NCBI RefSeq assembly: GCF_002929295.1
Contig: NZ_PJIM01000001.1
Location: 1,355,398-1,419,397 of the forward strand
DNA: 64,000 nt
Source: Arthrobacter sp. SX1312
GTDB taxonomy: Bacteria; Actinomycetota; Actinomycetes; Actinomycetales; Micrococcaceae
Reading direction: 5' to 3'
Below, piece after piece: positions 8,040-15,976 of the stretch (its first letter is position 1; each line of letters starts with the position of its first letter). The position numbers were made by a program, and so were the translations under genes. The notes under the pieces are model-generated. The model was not told where the DNA came from, made no database searches, and saw nothing but the letters and a program-made list of their open reading frames with translations.

Positions 8040-9229
8040 TCAGCGGATCGATGCGAGGACGGTCAACGCCGTCAGGGTTCCGTCCTCGGCGGACATGGCT
8101 TCGGCGACGTCCGTGACGCGGGGACGGCACCACTCCGCCTCCTCGAGTGCGGCGTGGAGGGCGGGGACGGTCAGCGCATGTTGCGGGATCGGTGCCGGTG
8201 TCAGGCCCGCTTCACTCAGGCGGTATCCCCAGAAGGGTTGGTCGGCTATGAAGGGCACGATCACCGATGGTGTTGCGGCAGTCATCGCGGCGTGCACGGT
8301 ACCGATGCCGCCGTGGTACACAGCCGCAGTCGCGTGCGGAAGCACAGCCGTATGCGGCACGGTCCGCACGACGAGCACGTCGTCGCCGAGGCGGTCCGGA
8401 GGCACGTCGATGCCGCCGAGACCGGTAGCGATGAGGCAGCGGCTGCCGCGAGCCCGCGCGGCATCGACGATCGTCCCTCCACGCGCTTCGGCGTTCCCCG
8501 CGGCCATCGAGCCGAACCCTGCATAGAGGAATGGGCCGTCGGCGATGAACTCGTCGACGGCGGGCGCGAGGGCCTCCCCTTGATGTGCGCGAGTCCACGG
8601 CCCGGTGAGATGCACCGATGCCGGCCAGTCACGGGGGCGCTGGAGTATGGCAGGGCTGATGGGCATGAGGGTGGCAGTGGGGGCAGAGGACTTGCGTGTC
8701 TGCCCGCCGACCATCCTGCGCACCTCGCCGAGTTCGGAGCGGAACATCGTCGACGCGACGCCCACCGCCTGATACGTCCATCGATTCAGCGGGCCCAACC
8801 CACGGGTGAGGGTGCCTGCGGCAGGAAAAGCCCTCGTCGGCGTGAGAGCCGGCACGATCTCGACCATGACGTGCGGCACTCCTAGAGCATCCGCTACCAG
8901 CGGAGCCGACAGGACCTTCGGGTGGTACACGATCAGATCAGGTTCGTACTCGAGCGACACCCGCGCGCTACCGACGATGACGCCTCGCATCACCGGACGC
9001 ACCACGGAGCGGTAGTTACGGAACGCTGCCATGACCGAGACGCCCTGCTCCTCGATCATCCGCGTGTAGTCGACCCCATGCTCACCACATCGAGGTCACC
9101 CATCTCGACGCCCGAGTTGTCCGGGACGACCAGGCGCACCTCGTGCCCCGCCGCAAGCGCCCGCTCTGCCAGGGCCACGAAGGGCTCGACATCGCCCCGT
9201 GAGCCCGCCGTCGCCAGTAACAGTCTCAT
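8040..9229 (-). pseudogene. Macrolide-type (MGT) glycosyltransferase split by a frameshift
   Basis: A GT1-family, UDP-sugar-dependent glycosyltransferase (GT-B fold). The first frame starts at ATG 9229 with GGAGG six bases upstream and reads MRLLLATAGSRGDVEPFVAL, the usual MGT start. It stops after 57 residues at the TGA at 9056-9058. The second frame continues the protein (VDYTRMIEEQ) to 8040 with the donor-binding block VPHTAVLPHATAAVYHGGIG and FIADQPFWGYRLSEAG. The frames meet at a run of four C (9074-9077); one extra base there would restore about 396 residues. Loss of function, a sequencing error or slippage are all possible. The acceptor is unknown; family members inactivate macrolides or glycosylate lipids. 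Confidence 0.8.
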
Positions 9230-9235
9230 TACCGT

Positions 9236-9240
9236 CCTCC
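9236..9240 (-). promoter_or_regulatory. Ribosome binding site fixing the MGT start
   Basis: GGAGG on the minus strand, six bases before the ATG at 9229. It shows that translation of the glycosyltransferase begins upstream of the frameshift, in the frame that now ends early. Confidence 0.7.
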
Positions 9241-9395
9241 GCAGACGTCAGTGCATCGAGTAGCTTAGTGCCCTTGGGAGGGCCGTGGGGTGAATCCCCG
9301 CGATCGGAATCGCACGCCGCGCCATCGCAGCAGCCAGCCCTGTGTCCGCCCCTCGGGTGAGGCCTGCCGAGACAGCGACCAGGTCCGGAACGATG

Positions 9396-9716
9396 TCACC
9401 CGTCGTGCCAGGACTTCGCGCGGCGCCCACCAACGATCATCGAGACCAGCGCCATGGCCCCCGTCACGGTGAATACTGCCGGCCACGCGCCGATCTTCTT
9501 CGCCAGGGGGTGGGACGCGCCGAAGGCCGCAACGTACAGGCCCGTCAGGGCGGCAGCCCGGGCCGTGCCGGCGTCCTTGTTCCATACCGTGAAGGCGGCC
9601 ACGCCGCAGGCCGCCAGAATGGCACCGCCTGCCAGCCTGCTGCCCGTATCCCGCGCGACCTTGTAGCCGAGCAGGAGACCGGTCTTGGCCAAGCCGGTCG
9701 ACATGATGCGGGACAT
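9396..9716 (-). CDS. Small membrane protein, unknown family
   Basis: A 106-residue protein with three probable helices, about residues 27-44 (LAGGAILAACGVAAFTVW), 53-68 (ARAAALTGLYVAAFGA) and 77-94 (WPAVFTVTGAMALVSMIV), ending in a basic tail RRAKSWHDG. AAGGAG lies nine bases before ATG 9716, which supports this start. I recognise no family. Between its end and the glycosyltransferase start lie about 165 bases with no convincing gene. Confidence 0.6.
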   Translation of the reverse strand: MSRIMSTGLAKTGLLLGYKVARDTGSRLAGGAILAACGVAAFTVWNKDAGTARAAALTGLYVAAFGASHPLAKKIGAWPAVFTVTGAMALVSMIVGGRRAKSWHDG

Positions 9717-9844
9717 TCGATCTCTCCTTCGGCGGAACGGATGAGCGTTGACCCAAGCATAGGTTCGGACCTGCAGACCAGGCGGACCAGACAGACAGAG
9801 ATTCGTCCCCGGATCATCACCTGCGGATTCTCCTCGGATGACTC

Positions 9845-10255
9845 CTAGTTGACGATGCTTCCCTGGGTGTCCGCGCGGAGTACTGCCAGGCGTTCTGTCC
9901 AGGCCTGTAGGGCCTCGGGCGTCTGCCGCGTCCAGTCGGTGACCTCGGCGACGATCCGCAGCGGGTCTCGACTGCGGTACGAGCGGGTGGGATTGCCCGG
10001 GAACTTCCTGTCGGTCACGTTCGGATCGTCCTCGAACGTCCCGGTCGGCTCGACGACGTAGACGCGGGGCTCATCAGCACCGGTCGCGAGCTCCGCCGCG
10101 AGGCCGGCACCGTCACGAAGGGCAGTGAAGTAGACATGGTTCATCACGATCTCGGGACGGTAATTGGAGGGGAAGCCCGGTCTGAGGAGATCCCCTGTGC
10201 GGAGATCGGCTTTCGTGCCATGGAAGAACGGTCCGTCGTCCTGCGCTCGGCTCAC
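9845..10255 (-). CDS. arr: Rifamycin ADP-ribosyltransferase Arr
   Basis: Transfers ADP-ribose from NAD to the ansa-chain hydroxyl of rifamycins, inactivating them in the cytoplasm. The 136-residue length is that of the Arr family. Family blocks in order: FFHGTKADLRTGDLLRPG with the NAD-binding His, NHVYFTALRDGA with the Tyr, VYVVEPTGTFEDDPN with the acidic residue, and KFPGNPTRSYRSRDPLRIVAE. The start is GTG 10255 without a clear ribosome site. Chromosomal Arr is common in actinobacteria, and its native role may be other than resistance. It stands alone, divergent from the DUF2975 operon. Confidence 0.93.
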   Translation of the reverse strand: MSRAQDDGPFFHGTKADLRTGDLLRPGFPSNYRPEIVMNHVYFTALRDGAGLAAELATGADEPRVYVVEPTGTFEDDPNVTDRKFPGNPTRSYRSRDPLRIVAEVTDWTRQTPEALQAWTERLAVLRADTQGSIVN

Positions 10256-10330
10256 CGCGACAGTCTAGGCCACGACGGCGGGACATACAGGGCGTCGGCA
10301 CCCTCAACCCGATCGGAGTTCTTGTTCTTT

Positions 10331-10347
10331 CTATCGATTAACGATAG
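10331..10347 (+). promoter_or_regulatory. Palindromic operator before the DUF2975/Xre operon
   Basis: CTATCG-ATTAA-CGATAG is a perfect six-base inverted repeat with a five-base spacer, in a short A/T-rich island 33 bases before the DUF2975 start codon. It lies where the core promoter should be. The likely binder is the Xre-type protein encoded two genes on, which would make the operon self-regulated. That link is inferred from position. Confidence 0.55.
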
Positions 10348-10379
10348 TTTGCTACCAACATTCAAGTGGAGGGGAAGAC

Positions 10380-10877
10380 ATGGGAAAACTGACGGTGGCC
10401 GCGTTGCGCCTTGTTCTGGCGATGATGTTCGCAGGCTCGGTCTTCATCCAGATGGTGGTGCTGTCCTTGCTGACCCGGGACGTCAGTACGGCGGATCCCG
10501 ACTTCGCGATGATCCGCACACCGATGGTGATCCTGACCGTCCTGGCGATCCTGGCGGGCCAGGTCGCGGTGGTCTGCGTGTGGGGGCTGCTGACGATGGC
10601 CCGGCGGGGAACCGTGTTCTCGACCGGCGCCTTCCGTCTGGTGCATCTCGTGATCGGTGCCTTCGCGGCCGCGTCCCTGTTGACCTTCGGGCTCGGCGTC
10701 GCGCTCGCCCCCGGGGAGGCGGTGGCGCCCGGAGTCGTTCTGTTGATCGGCGGGGTCGCGGTCATGCTGGCATCCGTTGCGCTGATCGTCCTGGTGCTGA
10801 AGGCCCTGCTGGAGCAGGCGGTGGCACGCGATGTCGAAGCGCGCACCCTGCGCACCGAGCTCGACGAGGTGATCTGA
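10380..10877 (+). CDS. DUF2975 membrane protein
   Basis: A 165-residue four-span membrane protein, helices about residues 8-30, 50-72, 85-108 and 120-145. The MARRGTVFSTGAFRLVHLVI loop and overall layout match DUF2975. This family is nearly always followed by a small Xre-type regulator, as here, where the stop overlaps the next start by one base (TGATG). GGAGGGG before ATG 10380 is a good ribosome site. The function of the family is not known; a membrane sensor acting with the regulator is a reasonable guess. Confidence 0.85.
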   Translation: MGKLTVAALRLVLAMMFAGSVFIQMVVLSLLTRDVSTADPDFAMIRTPMVILTVLAILAGQVAVVCVWGLLTMARRGTVFSTGAFRLVHLVIGAFAAASLLTFGLGVALAPGEAVAPGVVLLIGGVAVMLASVALIVLVLKALLEQAVARDVEARTLRTELDEVI

Positions 10878-11158
10878 TGCCGATCGTGGTCCGGATAGAC
10901 CTGGAGCTCGCCCGACGGAAGATGAGCGTCGGAGAGTTCGCCGACCGCATCGGTCTGACACCGGCGAACGTCGCCGTCCTGAAGAACGGGCGAGCCAAAG
11001 CGGTCCGTTTCAGCACACTGGAAGCAATGTGCAGGGTTCTCGACTGCCAGCCGGGGGACCTCCTGGAATGGGTCGACGAGGTGGACGAGCCGGACCTCGC
11101 GCAGTCCTCGCACGCGAGCCACAGCACGGACGACCGTTCACGACTCGATACCCCCTGA
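10877..11158 (+). CDS. Small Xre-family (HTH_26) transcription regulator
   Basis: A 93-residue DNA-binding protein. The helix-turn-helix spans about residues 15-70: MSVGEFADRIGLTPANVAVL is helix 2-turn-helix 3 and FSTLEAMCRVLDCQPGDLLE the closing helices. It is of the YozG type that pairs with DUF2975 membrane proteins. Translation is coupled to the upstream gene. The acidic and Ser-rich tail after residue 70 is not conserved in the fold. It probably represses its own operon through the palindrome at 10331-10347. Confidence 0.87.
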   Translation: MPIVVRIDLELARRKMSVGEFADRIGLTPANVAVLKNGRAKAVRFSTLEAMCRVLDCQPGDLLEWVDEVDEPDLAQSSHASHSTDDRSRLDTP

Positions 11159-11168
11159 GAGGCCGGAG

Positions 11169-11351
11169 ATGAAGAGACTGGTACCGATCCTGCTGATCAC
11201 GGTCGGCGTGGCACTCATGGTCTTCCAGATCCGTACGGAAAGTGAACCCGGAGCCATTCCCCTGGCACTCGTCGGGCTGGGCCTGGGCACTCACTTCATC
11301 GCGCGCGCCCGGCATCGGCGGGCTCGCGCTCGGCCCCGTGAATCACCGTGA
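11169..11351 (+). CDS. Small membrane protein, third gene of the DUF2975 operon
   Basis: A 60-residue protein with two likely helices, about residues 4-20 (LVPILLITVGVALMVFQ) and 28-44 (AIPLALVGLGLGTHFIA), followed by an Arg-rich tail. It starts 10 bases after the regulator gene with GAGAGGCCGGAG just before the ATG, so it is likely co-transcribed. Its last nine bases overlap the end of the convergent GH42 gene. No family was recognised. Confidence 0.6.
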   Translation: MKRLVPILLITVGVALMVFQIRTESEPGAIPLALVGLGLGTHFIARARHRRARARPRESP

Positions 11352-13364
11352 CCCTGGTACCGCTGGAGGACAGGGTTCCGTGGCCTCCAGGCTGGAGATG
11401 AGCACCAGGGCGTAGCCGAACGGCCGCAGGACCACTCCCCGGACCTCGCCGCCGCCCAGCGCGTCCTCCCCCTGCACGTCGATGTGGACGGGCTCGCGGC
11501 CGTGGTTGATGAGCGTGAGCAACGGCCCGCGGCGGATCGCCTCCACCAACGGCGGCAGGCCCGGATACACAGGCTCCACCCCGGCCGCCGTGAACAGGTG
11601 GTCGAGGACCTGCCGCGCACCGTCGTCGTCGGGCACGGTGGCCAGGTAGTACGCCGATCCCGCACCGTGCGACCGCACCGTCAGCGCCGGCCGCCCATCC
11701 TGGCGGCCACCCTCGAACCGCGCCAGGACACGGGCGTCGACGGCATGGGCCTCCTCGGCGAGGATCGACCCGACGAACGCCACCCCTGGGCCGGCGACCG
11801 GCGCCCGCTGCTCACCCGGACCCGCCGATCCGGTGTCCGCCAGGGCCCCGAAGTCCTCGATGACCACACCCAGCAGGTCCCTGAGCTGCGTGCCGAAGCC
11901 GCCCGCGCGGAAACGGTCGTACTCGTCGACCACATCACTGAACGCCGTGACGAGCAGGTGCCCGCCCTGCTCGACGAAGTCGACCAGGTTCGCGGCGGCC
12001 GGTTCGGTGAGGAGGTACAGGTGCGGGGCGACGACCGCCGTGTAGTGCGCCAGGTCGGCCGTCGGCGGGAGGATGTCCACCTGCACGTGCAGGCGGTGCA
12101 CGGCGTCGTACCAGCCCCGCACCAGGGACAGGTAGTCGAGCGAGGTGGGGTGGTCAGGGTTCTCGATGGCCCACCAGTTCTCCCAGTCGAACAGGAGCGC
12201 GACCCGCGCGGCGCCGTCGTCGGCCGGCAGGTCTGGCAGCCGGCCGAGGTCGCCACCGAGGGACATCACCTCGCGCCACGTGCGTGTCTCCGTGCCGGCG
12301 TGCGGGAGCATGGCGGAGTGGAACTTCTCCGCTCCTGCCCGGGATTGCCGCCACTGGAAGAACAGGATGCCGTCGGCACCGCGGGCCACGGCCTGCATGC
12401 TCTGCGCGGCGAGCTGGCCCGGCGCCTTCGGGGCGTTGGTGGGCCGCCAGTTCACGGCATTGGTGGCCTGCTCCATGAGGAGCCACGGGGTCCCGGGTTT
12501 GAGGGAGCGCATCAGGTCACCATGGAACGCACCCTCGCGGAAACCCTCCGGATCGTTGGGATCCGGGTAGAGGTCGTCGCTGAGCACGTCGAGTTCCGCG
12601 GCCCATCGCGCGTAGTCGGCGGGTTTGAAGGCGCCCATGAAGTTGGTGGTGATGGGCTGGACGGCTCCCGCCGCCCGGATGATGTCCCGCTCCATCCGGT
12701 AGCACTCGAGGAACATGTCCGAGGTGAACCGCCGGTAGTCGAGCAGCTGCCCGGGGTTGTGGCTGTAGGGGGCGTGCCGGGGCGGGAAGATCTCGGCGAA
12801 GGACCCGTAGCGCTGCGACCAGAACATCGTGCCCCACGCGGCGTTCACGGCGTCGACCGACCCGTAGCGGTTCGTCAGCCAGGTCCGGAAGGCGTCCCGG
12901 GCGGCGTCGGAGTAGTCCACGTCGAGGTGGCACCCGTACTCGTTGTTCACATGCCAGAGGACGACGGCGGGGTGCCCGGCATAGCGCTCGGCGATCCTCC
13001 GCACGAGTGCAGCGGCCAGTGACCGGTAGGCGGGCGACGACGGCGCGTAGTGCTGCCGGCTGCCGTGCCAGTAGGGGCTGCCGTGTTCATCGGCGGCCAG
13101 CATCTCCGGGTAGGCGACCGTCGCCCACGGCGGGGGCGACGCCGTCGCCGTCGCGAGGTCCACGGCGATCCCGCCCTCGTGCAGGAGGCCGATCACCCGG
13201 TCCAGCCAGTCGAAGTCGAACTCGTGCTCGGACGGCTGGATACGTGCCCAGGCGAAGATCCCGAGGCTCACCATCGTCACGCCCGCCTCACGCATGCGGG
13301 CCACGTCCTCGGGCCACACCTCGTCGGGCCACTGTTCCGGGTTGTAGTCGGCGCCGTAGTGCAA
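11343..13364 (-). CDS. Beta-galactosidase, GH42
   Basis: A 673-residue retaining enzyme that removes terminal beta-galactose, usually from galacto-oligosaccharides or arabinogalactan. The TIM barrel (about 1-370) carries acid/base E142 in HVNNEYG and nucleophile E298 in LMEQAT; a trimerisation domain with VALLFDWENWWA follows (about 390-590), then a small beta domain. No signal peptide, so it acts on imported oligosaccharides. The start is TTG 13364 (MHYGADYNPEQWP, the family start), with GGGAG eight bases upstream. It is the last gene of an importer operon: binding protein, two permeases, DUF624, GH42. Confidence 0.93.
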   Translation of the reverse strand: MHYGADYNPEQWPDEVWPEDVARMREAGVTMVSLGIFAWARIQPSEHEFDFDWLDRVIGLLHEGGIAVDLATATASPPPWATVAYPEMLAADEHGSPYWHGSRQHYAPSSPAYRSLAAALVRRIAERYAGHPAVVLWHVNNEYGCHLDVDYSDAARDAFRTWLTNRYGSVDAVNAAWGTMFWSQRYGSFAEIFPPRHAPYSHNPGQLLDYRRFTSDMFLECYRMERDIIRAAGAVQPITTNFMGAFKPADYARWAAELDVLSDDLYPDPNDPEGFREGAFHGDLMRSLKPGTPWLLMEQATNAVNWRPTNAPKAPGQLAAQSMQAVARGADGILFFQWRQSRAGAEKFHSAMLPHAGTETRTWREVMSLGGDLGRLPDLPADDGAARVALLFDWENWWAIENPDHPTSLDYLSLVRGWYDAVHRLHVQVDILPPTADLAHYTAVVAPHLYLLTEPAAANLVDFVEQGGHLLVTAFSDVVDEYDRFRAGGFGTQLRDLLGVVIEDFGALADTGSAGPGEQRAPVAGPGVAFVGSILAEEAHAVDARVLARFEGGRQDGRPALTVRSHGAGSAYYLATVPDDDGARQVLDHLFTAAGVEPVYPGLPPLVEAIRRGPLLTLINHGREPVHIDVQGEDALGGGEVRGVVLRPFGYALVLISSLEATEPCPPAVPGSR

Positions 13365-13398
13365 GGGGGTCTCCCGGGTAGGTCGCAGGGTCGGAGGA

Positions 13399-14040
13399 TC
13401 AGGAGTGGGGACGGCGCTCGCGCACCGAGGTCGCGAGGGCGGCGAACACCAGGCAGCCGACCCCCGGGATGATCAACGGCGGCAGCTGCCAGGCCACCAT
13501 CGCGGTCAGCACGACGGCGGCGACGAGCCAGAGGACGCCCGCGGGGTCCTCTCGTGCCTCCCGGAACCACAGGTGTCCTGCCGCCCGCCACGACCGGTCG
13601 GCCTGCCAGCGAGCCGTCACGCCGGCCAGTCCCGCCAGCAGTCCCAGGAGCAGCAGGATCCCGGCGGCGAGGACGATCTGCCAGCCCGGCAGGGACCGCG
13701 AGCCGGCAACCACGATGTCCAGCAGGAGGAGTGAGGCAGCGGCGATCACCCCGACGCCGACGAGCCAGCCCCTCCCGAGGGCCGCCGTGAAGTCCGCGGC
13801 GAACTGCCGGACCGTCGAGTCCTCGGCCCGCAGGAAGCGATGCAGGTGGGCGGAGCCGGCGGCGAAGGACGCCGGGATGGTGATGATCCCGAGGCCCGCC
13901 ACGCAGCACAGCACGCCGACCCAGAGGACCTCTCCGAACAGCGCGAACTTCGCCGTCCCGCCGGGCCAGCGCAGCGTGCTGCCGTCGCGGGCGGCGGTCT
14001 GCCCCGGGCGATCGGCTGCGTCGCGCCGGCGCGGGCTCAT
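13399..14040 (-). CDS. DUF624 (YesL-like) membrane protein
   Basis: A 213-residue protein with about five membrane segments: residues 35-60, 92-113, 120-142, 168-185 and 188-203. DUF624 proteins sit in sugar ABC transporter operons and their exact job is unknown. The start is ATG 14040, which overlaps the permease stop as ATGA; the frame is open further upstream but only as a shadow of the permease gene. It lies 34 bases before the GH42 start. A cysteine pair VLCCVAG lies in helix one. Confidence 0.8.
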   Translation of the reverse strand: MSPRRRDAADRPGQTAARDGSTLRWPGGTAKFALFGEVLWVGVLCCVAGLGIITIPASFAAGSAHLHRFLRAEDSTVRQFAADFTAALGRGWLVGVGVIAAASLLLLDIVVAGSRSLPGWQIVLAAGILLLLGLLAGLAGVTARWQADRSWRAAGHLWFREAREDPAGVLWLVAAVVLTAMVAWQLPPLIIPGVGCLVFAALATSVRERRPHS

Positions 14041-14957
14041 CCCTTCAGGCCCTGCGTCGCGACGCCGTCGACGAGGAAGCGCTGGAAGATGATGAAGAAC
14101 AGCATCACGGGCAGCAGCGCGAGGACGGAGATCGCGATGGTCGCGCCGTAGTCCGAGGTGCTCGTCTGGTCGTTGAAGATGCGCAGCGCCAGCGGCAACG
14201 GGTACTTGTCCGGCGAGTTCAGGTACAGCAGCGGTCCGAGGAAGTCGTTCCAGCTCCAGATGAACGCGAAGATCGACGACGTGATGAGGGCGGGCTTGAT
14301 CAGGGGCAGCGTGATCGAGAAGAAGATCCGCCCGTGCCCGCAGCCGTCGATGCGCGCCGCCTCGTCGAGTTCCCGCGGCAGGTTGCGGATGAACTGCACC
14401 ATGAGGAAGACGAAGAACGCCTCCGTGGCCAGGAACTTGCCGGCGAGGAGCGGCCAGAAGGTGTCGATCAGCCCGAGGTTCCTGAAGATCACGTACTGCG
14501 GGATGATCAGCACGTGGAACGGCAGGAGCAGGGTGCCGATCATCGCCGCGAAGAGGATCTTGCTGCCACGGAAGGAGATCCTCGAGAAGGCGTACGCGGC
14601 CATCGACGAGGAGATGACGGTGCCGATCACCGCGCCGACGCCCAGCAGGGTCGAGTTGAGGAAGAACTTCCAGGTGGGAATGCCGGCGATACCCTGCATC
14701 ACCTTGACGAAGTTGTCGAAGGTGGGGTTCTCGGGGAGGAAGCCCTGGTTGCTGCCGAACTCGGAGTTCGGTTTCAGGGATGCGGAGAACATCCACAGGA
14801 GCGGGTACAGCACGATCGCCGTGAGGGCGACGATCCCCACGATCCAGAGCGCCGTGGGGAGATGCCGGCGCATCGGCCGGCGGCGCGGCCGGGGCTGCGG
14901 GCCGCCGTCCGGGTCACGCGGGACGGGGACGGCGGGGTTCGATTCGATGGCGGTCAC
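14037..14957 (-). CDS. Sugar ABC transporter permease, MalG type
   Basis: A 306-residue inner-membrane permease with six helices. The ATPase-docking EAA loop is visible as ELDEAARIDGCGHGRIFFSI about residue 205. It starts at GTG 14957, overlapping the previous permease stop as GTGA. The N-terminal 35 residues are a polar, Pro/Arg-rich cytoplasmic tail. It forms the channel with the MalF-type protein. No ATPase gene is present in the operon, so a shared MsiK-type ATPase encoded elsewhere probably drives it, as is usual for these importers in actinobacteria. Confidence 0.92.
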   Translation of the reverse strand: MTAIESNPAVPVPRDPDGGPQPRPRRRPMRRHLPTALWIVGIVALTAIVLYPLLWMFSASLKPNSEFGSNQGFLPENPTFDNFVKVMQGIAGIPTWKFFLNSTLLGVGAVIGTVISSSMAAYAFSRISFRGSKILFAAMIGTLLLPFHVLIIPQYVIFRNLGLIDTFWPLLAGKFLATEAFFVFLMVQFIRNLPRELDEAARIDGCGHGRIFFSITLPLIKPALITSSIFAFIWSWNDFLGPLLYLNSPDKYPLPLALRIFNDQTSTSDYGATIAISVLALLPVMLFFIIFQRFLVDGVATQGLKG

Positions 14958-15937
14958 TTGGAGTCTCCTGCGTAGTGGACCCAGCTCCTGGAGGTGCGGA
15001 AGAGGATGAGGGCGAGGACACCCACGGCGAGCAGCAACACCCAGGCCATCGCCGAGGCGTAGCCCATCTGGTTGTTGGCGAACGCCCTCGTGTAGAGGTA
15101 CACGGTGTAGAAGTTCGTGGCGCCGCCGGGGCCGCCCGTTCCCGATCCGATGATGTACGCCGAGGCGAAGACCTGGAAGGCGTTGATCATCTCGAGCAGC
15201 AGATTGAAGAAGATGACGGGCGAGAGCATCGGCACCGTGACGCTGAGGAACTTGCGCAGGGGGCTCGCGCCGTCCACGGAGGCGGCCTCGTAGAGTTCGG
15301 CCGGGACGCCCTTCAGCCCGGCGAGGAAGATGACCATGGGGGCGCCGAACTGCCAGACGGCGAGCAGGATCATCATCGGCATGATCAGCGAGGGGTTCCC
15401 GATCCAGCCGCCGAGATTGATGCCGAACAGGTTCAGGGCGCCGTCTACCGGGCCGTCGGTGGAGAACATGGCCCGCCAGACGATCGCGATGCTGACGCTC
15501 GCGCCGATCAGGCTCGGAGCGTAGAAGGCGGAGCGGAAGAAGCCGGTGCCCTTCGCCCGGTAGTTCAGGAGCATGGCCACGGCGAGCGCTGCCGCGAGCT
15601 TGATGGGCGTCCCCACCAGCACGTAGATGAGGGTGATCCGGACCGAGGCCCAGAACTTCTCGTCGTCGGCCATGCGGCCGAGGTTCTCGAGTCCGGTCCA
15701 CTCGGGGGCGGTGAAGAGGTTGTAGTCCGTGAAAGCGAGGTAGAGCGATGCCAGCATGGGGCCGAGCGTGAGTCCCACGAACCCCAGGAGCCAGGGTGAG
15801 AGGAAGACGTACCCGGCCAGGGAGTCACGGTTTCGGCGACGGGGCCGGGGCGTGCCCGTCCGGCGGCTGTCCGCCGGACGGGCACCGGATTCGGCGGTGC
15901 GGGCTGAAGCTGGCGCGTGCGCCGAGTCCGTGCTCAC
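14954..15937 (-). CDS. Sugar ABC transporter permease, MalF type
   Basis: A 327-residue permease with six predicted helices, the first at about residue 40 (LAGYVFLSPWLLGFVGLTLG). The EAA loop AELYEAASVDGASPLRKFLS at about residue 218 docks the ATPase. FTDYNLFTAPEWTGLENL is the usual periplasmic P-loop start of this group. The N-terminal 37 residues are a polar tail rich in Ala, Arg and Ser. It is the second gene of the operon, 39 bases after the binding protein gene. Confidence 0.92.
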   Translation of the reverse strand: MSTDSAHAPASARTAESGARPADSRRTGTPRPRRRNRDSLAGYVFLSPWLLGFVGLTLGPMLASLYLAFTDYNLFTAPEWTGLENLGRMADDEKFWASVRITLIYVLVGTPIKLAAALAVAMLLNYRAKGTGFFRSAFYAPSLIGASVSIAIVWRAMFSTDGPVDGALNLFGINLGGWIGNPSLIMPMMILLAVWQFGAPMVIFLAGLKGVPAELYEAASVDGASPLRKFLSVTVPMLSPVIFFNLLLEMINAFQVFASAYIIGSGTGGPGGATNFYTVYLYTRAFANNQMGYASAMAWVLLLAVGVLALILFRTSRSWVHYAGDSK

Positions 15938-15976
15938 GATCTGACTCCTTTGTCCTGCTGGATACCGGGTGTCGTG

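Noticed and set aside
9248-9433. Short minus-strand frame (DIVPDLVAVSAGLTRGADTG) between two accessory genes
   Set aside because: It has no ribosome site, overlaps the end of the neighbouring membrane protein gene and has only moderate third-position bias. A decayed gene end is possible but not supported.
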